Below are positions 11,150 through 22,520 of a DNA stretch of 64,000 nucleotides, in pieces. Every line of letters starts with the position of its first letter. The first letter of the stretch is position 1. The DNA comes from Przewalskia tangutica (Eukaryota > Streptophyta > Magnoliopsida > Solanales > Solanaceae). The stretch lies in the NCBI GenBank assembly GCA_029844215.1, contig CM056723.1, positions 3,866,980 to 3,930,979 of the forward strand. Reading direction: 5' to 3'. The notes below the pieces were generated by a model. It saw only the letters and a program-made list of their open reading frames with translations, ran no database searches and was not told where the DNA came from. The position numbers and the translations under genes are program-made.

Positions 11150-11349
11150 ACTCGAAGATGGCCAGATTAATGTATGTGATGGCGCGGGGCCATGGTCGCG
11201 AGTTCGATCCTGCATCGCGCTTGGTTGGCGCATCAGCGTAACTGCCAGTGTAGTTAATCGGTGGCGTGGTTTGCGGTATTAAATCGTAGGAGTTTCTGCT
11301 GTCTTGTACAAGAAGTAGCGGCTGCGGGTTTCTTCGTAAAAAAAAAAAA
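11150..11349 (+). mobile_element. tRNA-derived SINE
   Basis: It is flanked by a 14-bp duplication, AATGTAGTATATTA (11136-11149 and about 11350-11363). It contains a B-box-like GCGAGTTCGATCC and ends in GTAGCGGCTGCGGGTTTCTTCGT followed by an A-run. It belongs to the same family as the SINEs at 2430-2648 and 50171-50376. Confidence 0.88.
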
Positions 11350-11794
11350 AATGTAGTATATTAGAAGATGGAATATTCAACATAATGTCGATATGGAAGA
11401 ATTAGGTGAGAATGAGTCGTCGGTCTTTGAGGACTGAGTCATAACTCATAACCTCACTTGAGCTTTGACCAATTCATCAAAATCACTTGTTCATGTTTGT
11501 TTGTTTTCTGATTGATACTTGACTAATAGCATATTTAGTCAAATTTTTTTTTCTTTAAAAATATTTATTTTTCTCAAAAAGTATTTATTTTAAAAAATTG
11601 AGGTGTTTGACCAAGCTTTTAGGAGAAAATAAGTGCTTTTATAGCATAAGTTATTTTTCAGAAGCTAAAAAAAGTAGTTTCCCCCATAAACACTTTTGAT
11701 AAAAATACACTTAGATAAAATTGTTTCATATATTTTTGTTGTTTTATCCTTCCTATTTTCTTTAAAAAAATTATCATATTCTTTGACCTTAATC

Positions 11795-11925
11795 AGATGT
11801 CTCGTATTCAAGTCGTGAGAATGGAAAAACTCATGATGATAGTGTTCCCCTTAATGGGATATACGCAACACGGATTCGTCGAGCCAGTAGGGTGAGAATA
11901 CCATATGACTAAATAAAAAAATAAA
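11795..11925 (+). mobile_element. Degenerate SINE-like segment
   Basis: The segment resembles the body of a second plant SINE type: a decayed B-box (GTATTCAAGTC), then ATGGAAAAACTC, ATGGGATATACGCAACACGGATTCGTCGAGCC and an A-rich end. No clear target duplication was found, so this is a weaker call than the other SINEs. Confidence 0.45.
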
Positions 11926-11960
11926 ATTGATGAGATAAATAATAGAATAAACCCCTCCTC

Positions 11961-12135
11961 TGTTAAAGTTGTCAAAGATGGACATTCGATTCTACAGCCA
12001 CACATTTAATGAGGTGGATGTCGCGTGACATGCAAGCTCAACACTCCAAACCCATTTTACCCCTACCTCTATTTGTTCTTCTACCACTAAAATTCTCTTC
12101 GCCTCTACCGCTATTGCCACTCTCACCGCCACCAC
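11961..12135. repeat. Left arm of inverted repeat pair flanking Copia-B
   Basis: This is the reverse complement of about 34567-34757, with substitutions and small indels. Shared landmarks are CTGTTAAAGTTGTC, AGATGGACATTCGAT, CACACATTTAAT, CCAAACCCATTTTA and CTATTTGTTCTTC. The pair may be the ends or two copies of one non-autonomous DNA element. Confidence 0.65.
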
Positions 12136-12553
12136 GACTAACTCTCCATTTGTCCCTTTATCTATTCTCTTATCAATGGCTTCATTTATGTTCCTAACAC
12201 AAAGACAACACCTAACAAATTCACATTGAATTTCAAACTTTAATAACTCAACGAAAATAAAAAAACTACTTCAGATTCAACCAGGCATGTCAATAGAAAT
12301 TTAAAAAAACATCAAATTTTAATCTTCAAATAGAAACCCAGATCAAAATGAATAAAGGAAGAAGGAATTGCCAGCTGATTTTAACAATTGAAGTACATGA
12401 GAGAGATGCTCCGGGGGAGAACTAATTGTTTAATACCTATTAAGTTTTTCCAACTGTCGACATCGTTTTCCGATGACATAAACAAAAGAGAAATATGAAA
12501 TGATTATATGAAAAATATGTTCTTTTTAGAAAAAGAAAACAAAATGGATAAAT
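12136..12553. other. Sequence between inverted arm and Copia-B
   Basis: AT-rich with no supported gene. If Copia-B is removed, this joins the right inverted arm and forms the interior of the putative inverted-repeat element. Confidence 0.4.
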
Positions 12554-12817
12554 TGTTGATCATTGTATATGTGATCGTAAAGATGAAGTTGACAATAATC
12601 AAGAGAGGATCGAGAGAGGATCTTGCAGGAGCTTTTCTCTTTTACTATGAAATGAGAACTCAAAGTCTCACAAGTGCAGAGCACTTATTTTATACAAGAG
12701 AATAAAAGACGTAAATGAAAGACTACACTTAAACTGTGGGCCTCTTCTGTGGTCTCCACATAACAAAATACATACTCATACTCTAACAGAATACATACTA
12801 CATACTATACTTCAACA
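12554..12817 (-). repeat. Copia-B 3' LTR
   Basis: On the minus strand it runs from TGTTGAAGTATAG to ATGATCAACA. A TATAAAAT box lies at 12687-12694 on the minus strand. It matches 34243-34521. Confidence 0.93.
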
Positions 12818-13990
12818 CTCCCCTCAAGCTAGGGGTTAAGAATAAGTTCTTCATCCCTAGCTTGGAGAGAAGATAAGCATGTTGTCTCGGCAAAAGACCT
12901 TTAGTAAGTATGTCAGCAGGTTGATCATCGGATGCAATGTGGTTGGTGGAAATCAGCCCCAGCTGAATCTTCTCCCTGATGAAATGACAGTCAATTTCGA
13001 TGTGTTTGGTTCGCTCGTGAAATACAGGATTGCTAGCAATTTGAATCGATGATTTACTGTTGCAATAAGCAGAGATAGACAACTGCAGAGGTGAATTAAG
13101 TTCTGAAAATAAGCCATTGATCTAAACAACTTCAGCCACCACTGATGCAAGACTCCTATATTCAGACTCCGCTGAACTCCTGGAAACAGTTTGCTGTTTC
13201 TTGGACTTCCACGAGATAAGAAAAGAACCAAAATACACTAAGTAACCCGAGACTGACCTCCTGGTGGCTGGGCAAGAGGCCCAGTCTGCATCACAGTATG
13301 CAGATAGGACATTACCACCTGATGCAGCCAACAACACTCCCAATCCTGGGGCATTTTTAATGTATCTCACCACCCTTTCTGCTGCTACCATGTGTGACTG
13401 CTTTGGAGCCTTCATAAACTGACTCAAACACTGCACATCAAAGGATATATCTGGCCTAGTGTTTGTCAAGTAAAGTAACCTGTCAACCAATCTTTGATAT
13501 GCAGTTGGATTCTTCAACAAGACATCTACACTTCTATCCTTCTCAGACATCGACTTCTGTACATGCTGGTCATACTCATCAGAAGTGAGCTTCAAATTTA
13601 CCTACATGGGTGAGTTAATAGGCTTAGAACCTGTTAGCCCCATATCTTCAATAAGTTCTAAAGCATACTTTCGTTGATGCATCACTATACCCTCCTTGTT
13701 CCTAGCAAACTCAAAACCCAGAAAATATCTGAGTTCACCAAGATCTTTGATCTTGAAGTGATACTGCAAAATAAGCTATGTTTCATCAATAAGTCCCTGA
13801 TCATTTCCAGTTAAGAGGAGGTCATCCACATATATCAATACCATAACTATTTTGTCCACCTCCTTCCTGATAAGTAAGGAATAGTCATATCAACTTTGAA
13901 CAAAGCAAGAAGAAACTAAGGCAGTTGTCAGCTTGATATTCCATTATCTGAAGGTTTGCTTAAGCCTATATAATGACTTAAACATACCTT
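12818..13990 (-). pseudogene. Copia-B RT C-terminal part and RNase H
   Basis: The minus strand from 13985 downward resumes the RT gene after the nested solo LTR. VLIYVDDLLLTGNDQ (about 13830) is the catalytic YVDD motif. RNase H follows: AYQRLVDRLLYLTNTRPDISF, AERVVRYIKNAPGLG, AYCDADWASCPATRRSVSGY, SRSSAESEYRSLA, then KHIEIDCHFIREKI and DDQPADILTKGL. Several in-frame stops or frame shifts separate the pieces (near 13600 and 13085), so it is a relic, although its motifs are well preserved. Confidence 0.88.
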
Positions 13991-14729
13991 TGTCACGATC
14001 TGACCCCGGCCGCGACTGGTGCCCTACCTGGGCACCCTTACAGGTATACATCAGAGATAATCAGCGGAACATACATCAAACTTATAAAATAAATCAACAA
14101 GAAATAAAGAACAGATTAGCCGATAAGGCTACCTCCCTGGACATATATATATATGTAGCCAAAAACAGTTACATCCTTTTTCTTTTACAAGCTGACCCAC
14201 AAGATATGACTACAAACCTCTAAGAGTATTGACATAACAACTGTGACGGGACAGGGCCTCGCCATACCCCTGAATGTACAACAAACCAATACCGAGGATC
14301 AGAACCAAAGATAAGCCTCGAGAGTGAATAGAGCTTTTACCCAAAAGCAGAGATCTAGGCGAGGATCACCAACTGTGTACCTAAAACTGCGGGCATGAGC
14401 GCGGCCCGAAGAAGTCGATAACAGTGCAGAGTATGGAAACAGAAATAAGTCTGATAAACAAATCATAATTGTACCAAAGAATGGCGAGCAAGTATAAAAG
14501 TAAATACGGATCCTACCATGTCATTTCAACTCATGAACTGAATCGTACATTATTATCTTTTCCCATTTTCAATAAGAGTTATAATCAAATTCTTACATTC
14601 ATACTTAGGAAAAATCATCAAGTTCATGAACACATAACTTACGTATCTTGCATAACATAATTCGGCCCTTTATGGAGGGACGCCTCATTTTGGAGTTCAC
14701 TTTGATTATCCATACGTGATAACGTAACC

Positions 14730-15095
14730 CGACCCTTTTGCGGGACACGACGAATTCATAAAAAGTCTTCCCACGAAGGTATACTGCCCGGACCATTCTG
14801 GGACGCGATAAAGTCATATAAGTCTTCCCATAAAGGTATACTGCCCGGCCCATTCCTGGGATGCGATAATGTCATATAAGTCTGCCCGTAAGGTATCTTG
14901 CCGGCCCGTTCTGGGGCGCGATAAAGTCATATAAGTGCGCCCGTAAGGTATCTTTGCCCACCCATTCTGGAACGCAATAAAGTCATATAAGTGCCCGTAA
15001 AGGTATCTTGCCGTCCATTCTGGGGCGATAAAGTCATATAAGTCTGCCCATAAAGGTATACTGCCCGGCCCATTCCTGGGACGCGATAAAGTCTC
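14730..15095. repeat. Tandem repeat, about 55-bp unit, in the outer solo LTR
   Basis: About six or seven imperfect copies of a unit containing GATAAAGTCATATAAGT, then CCCGTAAAGGTATACTGCC and CGGCCCATTCTGGG. Copy length varies by small indels. Frames through it are repetitive shadows, not genes. Confidence 0.85.
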
Positions 15096-15911
15096 TTTAC
15101 ATAACATTTTAAACCATTTTTTCCCTTCTTCTTAAGTCGTTATAACAACTTCTCATAAAGCTATTATAACAACCTTTCACTTTAGAGAACTTAAGACACT
15201 TTTATTTCTTATTACTTTAGGGAAAATTAAATCCAAAAGTACTACGTACATACATACTTAAAAAGAATCATAAAACTCATTCTCTTTTAAATCAATAAAC
15301 TTCTTCTTTTGAAAACTCAAGTTACATTCTCTTTTGAAATCAAGCCTCTTAACTTTTGAAGTAATCCATGGCAACCAAACTTTTTAAATCAAGTCATTCC
15401 TTTCTTTAAGAATCAAGTCCCATAACTTAAAAAATAAAGTCTCATAACCTTTTTAGAAATCAAGGTTCATAGTCTTAATACTTCATAACATAAACTCTTT
15501 TAATTTAAGTAACATATACTTTTATGAGTTGTGAATAGGTTATACTCGTTTATAACGATCTTATAAAAGCAGCCATGATCTAGAAAATGTAATACAATTT
15601 TGTCTTATCTTAGTTTCTATGCAGATGGAGAATTCTACTTATTTTAATATAATTGATTGTCGATACATTTTCTTTTATTAACGCTGCAATGACTTGTTCG
15701 ATACTTATTCTCATTAGTGCAGTAAATTAGCAAAGTCAACTCGACTCCAAATACTTCCTAACGACTCTTACCAACATCCCCCATAAGACTTGGTAAGAAC
15801 TTAGGATAACTTAGACATACCTTTTACATAGAGTAAATCAACATACGTACCTCTTAACTTCTAAGAGTAGAAGAAATCATGAAATAACACAACATGTATA
15901 TTCACACATAG

Positions 15912-18600
15912 TGTGAAATCCGGGGAAAAAAAAATATATAGTTGTGGTTGGGTTAATAAAAATATATATATATAAGAAAACAAAGAATAAATTGCATGGG
16001 ATAGAGTTAGTGTTAAAGTTGGATAAATAGATAGATTAAATGAAAATAAGAAAACAAAAAAGAAAAACAAAAGAAAAACAAAAGAAAAGAAAAAAAAAAG
16101 AAGATGTGTGCAGCATGCACGTCCATTCCCTCCCCTTCCCCCTTTTCATTTCTCCTCCAACTCTTGTCATTTCACCTCCCATAGGTTATAGAAAACTCTC
16201 CACTTATACATTGTATTTACACACAAACAAAGTACATAACATAAAGGTTAGAAAATCAGAAAAAAACAAGTGAAAAGAAGAGGAAAAAAATACCAAGAGG
16301 GCAAGAAGAACAAGAATCAAAATACTAGAGAGTAAGGATAATTTTAGCAACCACACAACAATAATCTTCACACTTACAAGGTGAGTTTTCTCACTCAGAA
16401 ATTCTTGGTAACAACCTTTATTTTAAGTTCAATACATGTTAGAATAAGAATTGAGTGTTGAAAAGAAATATTGAACTTTTGATTGTTTAGACAACTAGTT
16501 GCGTCATGAACTTTACGAATTGTTCTCACTGAGTTATAATTGTTAGAATTTGATGAAATTCGGAGGAGTGGTACACCTCTCTAATATGATCATATAGAAC
16601 CAAAAATGAGGTAAAATGGACATACGGTTTGAAAGTTATCATAGTTCAAAGTTCCTGCCTTAGATTTGGCCGAAATTCGGAAAGACATAATTACGGACTG
16701 TTTTTATTGAGTTTTACTTATTAGAATTATATTAAAATTTACATGGTTGTAAATCTCTCTGTTACGGACAGATATAGATAAAGAGTTATTAAAACGGACT
16801 TACGAGTTGAGAGTTATTGTAGTTTGAAGTTGCTGCCTCAGATTCATCGGAATCCAGAAGGCAGGACGTTTAAACGTAAAACTGTACTAATCGGTGGGGA
16901 ATATGAAAATTGTTGCTAAATGAAAGTTCTATATCTCTCTGTTGTGGACATTTTGAGACCTTACGGGGGTCTATCCGACTTACGGATTGAGAGTTATCTC
17001 TGTTTAAAGTTTCTGCATCGGATCTATCGAGATCCAGGAAGGGCAGCGAATAAAAGTGTAAAACTGTACCAAACGGTACAGAATATGAAAGGATGGTTCA
17101 CATGGAGACGTGTAGCTCTCTGTTATCGTCGTTTTGAGAATTTATGGGGCTTGAACGGGTTTACAGATTAGGAGTTATGACTATTATAAGATTGGGTGTT
17201 GTTTAATAAAAATTCTGCCGAAATAAATTTCATGTGGCTGTTTTGAGGATAAATTTGTGTTAGTTACCCAAAGTAGTTTTAAATGAAATTTGGTACAGTG
17301 AAAGATCCCCGTCTTACCTTAGTTTCCGCTTGAGAAACACCTTAGTTGGAGTTATGGTTAAAAAGTTATAATCGTTACAAGTATGAATGACAGAATGTTA
17401 GAAAAGAGAATAGTATTTATTCGATCTTCTGAAAAATATGAAAAGTGAATACGTGTTCACATAAATATATAAATATAAACATAATGAATCGGGTTGCGCG
17501 CAACAAAGCGTAAAGTGAATACGTGTTCACAAATAGGTAAATATAATGGGTCGGGTTGCCCGCAACAAAGCGTAAATTGAATACGCGTTCACAAATACGT
17601 AAACATAATGGATCGGGTTGCGCGCAGACAAAGCGTAAAGTGAATACGTGTTCACAAATACGTAAATATAATGGGTCGGGTTGCACGCGCAACAAAGCGT
17701 AAAGTGAATACGGCGTTCACAAATACGTAAATATAATGGATCGGGTTGCGCGCGCAACAAAGCGTAAAGCGAATACGGCGTTCACGAATACGTAAACATA
17801 ATGGATCGGGTTGCGCGCAACAAAGCGTAAAGTGAATACGTGTTCACAAATACGTAAATATAATGGATCGGGTTGCGCGCAACAAATATGAAAGATGAAT
17901 ACATGTTCATCTATATATAAATATGAAAAGTGAATACGCGTTCACAAATATATAAATGTAATAAACATGTGGAAATGCGAGGAATGTCTTAACGTATAAT
18001 ACGAGATAAAATGAAGTGTTAGTTAAGAGAATTTCCTATGAGGAGTTGTTGCATAATTAAAGATGTTGTAACTTTGATATGTTTTTGCAATATGCTTATT
18101 ACGTTATAAGGTGATTGCACTTGGAATATTGTGGTGTTACTTTGAATTGCGGGGTAAGGTTACCTCATTGGATGGTAGGTGACTCTTTATTTAACATGTT
18201 TCAGAAAAGCGTGATAGAGGAAAGGCTCACGCCAAGGCTAGCGATCGTCCGCGGACCTCTTGTCATACCAAGTCCATTCTTGGGCTTGGTATTCGTCGAG
18301 TTCGAGGATGTCGGTTCGGTGTCTCGGAAAATGCGTATGGAATGGTCTCCCTTCCAACTTAGAATAATATTTGTCAGTATGTCTATGTAGAAAAAATATT
18401 TGCACGAGCATGGGCTCGCGTTATATTTTCAATAAAGTCATAAACAAATTTATTTATTGTTATTTTTATTAATAGCTCCGTATTTGAATATAAGTTTAAG
18501 TTTCTAAATAAAGAGAATTAAAGGGTGCTCCTGGTGGAAAATAATTGTCCAGGTGCCATCACGCCCTAAGTAAAGACTTAGGAAAATTTGGGGCGTGACA
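15912..18600 (+). mobile_element. Inner solo LTR nested in the outer solo LTR
   Basis: It begins TGTGAAATCCGGGG and ends TTGGGGCGTGACA, with a perfect 5-bp duplication CATAG (15907-15911 and 18601-18605). The 2689-bp body has no retroelement genes. The end pattern (GCGTGACA at the 3' end) suggests a chromovirus-type LTR in plus orientation, opposite to its host LTR. It carries a large minisatellite at 17436-17960. Confidence 0.9.
17436..17960. repeat. Minisatellite, about 60-bp unit, in the inner solo LTR
   Basis: About eight copies of a unit with landmarks AAAGCGTAAAGTGAATACG, TGTTCACAAATACGTAAATA and TAATGGATCGGGTTGCGCGC. Copies differ by point changes and by 1-4-nt indels in the CG-rich part. 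The outermost copies are more decayed (AAATATGAAAAGTGAATACG). Confidence 0.93.
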
Positions 18601-19860
18601 CATAGAACATGCCAAAAGAAGGAAGAGGTTCACATACCTCGCGACGACTATCGACAAGTAGCAAAATGCTCCAAAGTACTTCAACCTTGTTAGCTTTTCC
18701 ACCCTTCAAGTAGAATACGCTACACGTAGTACTTCAACCTATAGTAACCATAACATGTCTATCAACTCCTAGCTTATCAATGTGGAATAATACTAAGTGC
18801 TATGTCTCTAATTCTACAGAAAATTGGGCAGCACTTCCTTTGTTTCTACGTACTTTTCCACCTTTTTCAAGGCCCAAAATCAATAACCAACTTGCCACAT
18901 TTAAGGCTAAAAAATTCAACAAGTCAAAGGGGATTACACGCCTTAACAGGACGTGTAAAATTCTGCCCCACAATTTATATAAAACAGTCCAATATTAAAT
19001 ATCCTTCTCGGCTACAAAGTACAACCACATATAATCATTTCCACTTCCTTTCAATCCATATTGTCGTTCTAACATGTTATATAGTCGCAAACAACTTTAA
19101 CAACTATAATCCCTTTCTTATACAACATGCGACGATTAAAACTAATAACTAAATTGAATTACAATCTTAAGGCTAATCATGCAATTTGCGGATTTCTTCC
19201 AAATATTCCATAACACTTATCAATCTTCATAATATATATCACATGATCATTTCTAACTTATCATAACATGGAATCTTCAATCACAATAGTAAGACGGAGA
19301 TTTATACCTCAATAAGCCCAAATCCAATCCAAGATTTAAAGTCGATCCTTAGCAACTTTAGCTCCTCTTCTCGACGTTCCAATCCACTCCAAGCAACCCT
19401 TGGAAGCTCATAAACAACTTCTCTTCAATTTCCAACTTCAAAGTTGAAGAACACCTTAGATTTTCATCTTGCGACTAACGTAAAAACGTAGTTTTTCTGG
19501 GATTTTTCTATTGAGATATCCTTGTAATACTCCTAGGAACCTTGGGTTTAAGTATTGTGAATTAAGAACAACAAACAATTGTTTTTTCTTTTCTTCAAGA
19601 GCTTTAGCCGAGAGCTCTCCTATATGCACACAAGATTTCTCAATTTTTTTCTAAGTGTGGAATTTGTCTAGTCTTGCACTAGTAGTGTGAATATATACTA
19701 TAACCAATGGCTAGGATTAAAACATATGGATGGCTAGGATTGGGTCAATTATATCAAGCTCCCACTTGTCTTCCTTGACTTGGTCAATTCTTTTATCAAG
19801 CCTTGGCTTCAAGACTTGACCATCCCTCCCTTGGTCATTCTCGACCAATTTAATGTGTGT

Positions 19861-19875
19861 GGGGGGGGGGGGGGG
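19861..19875 (+). repeat. G15 homopolymer
   Basis: Fifteen consecutive G after a GT run. Its length should be treated as uncertain in any assembly. Confidence 0.9.
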
Positions 19876-20214
19876 TGACACGTGTCACCCTCCCATTCGT
19901 TCATAAAATTTCGTTTCTCGAAATTTCCATAATTGGTCAAAATATCGGAAACCTCGTGGGTCCCACAAAAACGTAAAATTTCTCGGGTGGGCCCCACGTA
20001 TCTAACTCTGAAAATAAAATTCCATGGTTCCGATAAATTCCAACAGTCTCTAATAAAAATTCTGAGAACCTAATTCTCATTAACGAACAATTTTCCTTTC
20101 CGAGGTTCGGAAGATTTTTCCTTGGAAAACAATTCTTTCTTTCGTTCAAATTTTTAAGTCCTGTGTTCCCGCATCTATTCTCGTATACATGTCCTGAAAT
20201 TACGGGGTGTAACA

Positions 20215-21509
20215 ACCTTCCCCTGTTTCTGCTCAACTCCTTGAGGCAAGCTCATGTACACCTCCTCATTGAGGTCTCCCGGCAAGAAGACATTATACAC
20301 ATCCATTTGCTGAATCACCCAGCCTTTGGCAACTGCAACAGAGATAACACTTATGACAGTAACCATCTTCACCACTGGAGAAAAGGTCTCTCGATAATCG
20401 ACCCCTTCCTTTTGACTATACCCCTTTGCGACAAGTCTAGCCTTGAACCTTTCCACCCCTCCATTGGCTTTGTACTTGATTTTAAACACCCATTTACAAC
20501 CAATAGGTCTCTTGTTATCAGGAAAGTCAACTATTTCCCAGGTCTTGTTGTCCTCCAAAGCCTGAATTTCTGACTGTATGACCTTCACCCATCTCTGGTC
20601 CTTAGCTGCATCGTAGAAGGACTGTGGTTCACATTCTGATATTGAAGTATGCATAAAATCCTTCAATCATATTAGAGCCTTTCTTTCTCTGGTTGACCTT
20701 CTAACACCTGCACCAGTCTCATCATCAACCACTGCTGCAGCCTCATCTCTAGTATTGGATGGATCATGTTCTGCTGCAACATCTTGTGTATTAACTGGCT
20801 CTTCTGCAGTGATAGAGTCTATCACATTCTTTTTTTGAACATCATGCTGAACCACCTGTGTATCATCAACATATAGATCAAGATTAGAATATTGAGTGTG
20901 AAGGATAAGTGGATCTCCTCCAGATTCCTGAAACTGCTGATAGGGGAATATATTCTCATGGAAGGTCACATCTCTGCTTACAAACATTGTCTCATTGGAT
21001 AAGTCTAACAACTTATAACCCTTCCTATTGACTACATAGCCAAGCAACATAGCCTTGATGGCCCTTGGTTCAAATTTATCCTTTCTCACCAAGTTGGATG
21101 CATAACAAAGACACCCTATCACCTTGAAGTGAGAAAATGATGGTATCTTCTTAAACAACGTTTGATATGGTGAAATGTCCCCCAGCACCACAGTAGGTAT
21201 TATATTAATCACATATACATCAGTTTCAATGCAATCACCCCAGAACTTTGCTGGTAAGTGACATTGTAATTTGATAGCTCTTGTTATCTCCAATATGTTC
21301 CTGTGTTTCCTATCTACTATCCCATTTTGCTGTGGAGAGTAGGGGTAATACTTCTGATGGATGATCCCTAACTTATTAAAAAGATCAAAGTAGGCAGAAT
21401 TAAGGAACTTTGTCCCATTATCTGTCCTAACACATTTTATTGTCAAACCAAACTGTGTTCTTATCATCACAAACAAATTCTTAAGAGTAGTTATCATATC
21501 ATACTTAAA
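20215..21509 (-). pseudogene. Copia-B integrase C-terminal part and RT N-terminal part
   Basis: The minus strand from 21509 reads KYDMITTLKNLFVMIRTQFG, CVRTDNGTKF (second catalytic Asp of integrase), YYPYSPQQNGIVDRKHRNILE and ILFKKIPSFSHFKVIGCLCYA, then the Ser/Asp-rich linker ending RRSTRERK. After one stop near 20668 the RT begins: DAAKDQRWVKVIQSEIQALE, WEIVDFPDNKRPIGCKWVF, RFKARLVAKGYSQKEGVDY and QMDVYNVFLPGDLNEEVYM. The catalytic Glu position of integrase reads VDRKHRN where VERKHR is usual, an E-to-D change. RT breaks off at the solo LTR. Confidence 0.9.
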
Positions 21510-22520
21510 GACAAGAGCCGAAGGCTCCATACGCCTTTCCCCTGAGCTAAAAGAACATTTGCTTGAGAAAGGCAGATCATAAAGGAGGGGCATATCCGAT
21601 TGAAATGGAACCCGCCCAACCCAACTAAGAAGAACCGAACCTGACAGACACATCTTTTTCCTTTTGGGAGGGTACTCCGAGTAGTGGGTACCTCGTAGGA
21701 CCTCGACCCGCCTACTCGGGTCTTGTATGGATATGCAGGAAGGGGTGCTCCTAGGTGTGTGTAGGGGTTGTGTTTGTTCGCGAGAAAGGATTCCTCGTCA
21801 AGTAAGTTTGGGAAAATGCAAAATCTATCGTTTTAACACTCAGAAAAAAAACCTAGAAAAGAGGAAGAGTCACTAAGACAAGAGAGCTATAGGTCTGATC
21901 TACCGACAAGTCCTTGATTTCTTATCGGCGAAGTCAGATAGTTCTTTCTTGCTTTCTCCTACTCTTTCTTTATCGTATTATAAAGAACTTCTACGGTTGG
22001 TGGTGAACTTTCTTTGGGGGAAAACGTATTAGTAGCTTATATGTCATGGGAATGTTACAATTATGAAGATGCAGTACTCATTAGCGAGCGTTTGGTATAT
22101 GAAGATATTTATACTTATTTTCACATACTGACTTATTAAATTCAGACTCATGTGACAAGCCAAGGCGGCTTCGCGAGACCTTTTCGATCCGGAGAAGTCC
22201 TCTCTCGGGCTAGGCTCTATTGGGCGGAGGATCACCTTTCTTTACTAGAGGAGCAGGAAAGAAGACACTTACATACGTAATTCTAGAGGTGAACCGGCTT
22301 GGTCGGTAGAATTTTTTCGAATCGAGCAAAAGGAAGGAAATAATGCTTTTCTTAAGGCAATCCATAAGTCAGAAATAGAATGAGGAAGAGAGAGGACCCC
22401 TTTCTATCTTATTAGTCAAGCGCGCTAGCTGCAATAAAAAAACAACGCTAACGAGCAAGAAAATGGATGCAGCAAGAAAACGGATGTGCGTTACTAACAC
22501 TAACGTGTAACGACTTCCGC
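21510..22520. other. Organelle-like insert in Copia-B integrase (probable NUMT)
   Basis: About 1 kb separates FLTVVDDF (ending at 22526) from KYDMITT (starting at about 21505) in the integrase. The inserted sequence has a balanced base composition unlike its surroundings. It also has a style I associate with plant mitochondrial spacer DNA, for example AGGAGCAGGAAAGAAGACAC, CGCGAGACCTTTTCGATCCG and CCTCGACCCGCCTACTCGGG. No terminal repeats or target duplication are seen, and a few integrase codons are missing at the junction, which fits end-joining repair. A nuclear origin cannot be excluded. Confidence 0.5.

Larger units (their letters stand above)
13991..20214 (-). mobile_element. Chromoviral solo LTR nested in Copia-B (itself interrupted)
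   Basis: Plus-strand ends are TGTCACGATCTGACC and ACGGGGTGTAACA, flanked by a perfect 5-bp duplication ACCTT (13986-13990 and 20215-20219). Both ends and much of the interior resemble the LTRs of the nested gypsy element at 23661-33202. By that homology the coding orientation is minus. Removing the inner solo LTR leaves about 3.5 kb. No internal retroviral genes are present, so it is a solo LTR. It splits the Copia-B RT between the QMDVYNVFLPGDL region and the YVDD region. Confidence 0.9.

Noticed and set aside
12009..12197. Pro/Leu/Ser-rich small protein candidate
   Set aside because: It falls in one arm of an inverted repeat that also occurs at 34567-34757. The low-complexity pyrimidine-rich DNA explains the composition.
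14605..15107. Overlapping open frames with repeated Leu/Tyr/Asp-rich peptides
   Set aside because: They are translations of a 55-bp tandem repeat in a noncoding LTR, without start context or family similarity.
17436..17960. Regularly spaced repeats resembling a CRISPR array
   Set aside because: Units are contiguous tandem copies with no unique spacers, inside a plant solo LTR; no cas-like genes are present. It is a minisatellite.
18115..18390. 91-codon plus-strand frame in the inner solo LTR
   Set aside because: It lies wholly within LTR sequence, has no similarity I recognise and is typical of chance frames in LTRs.
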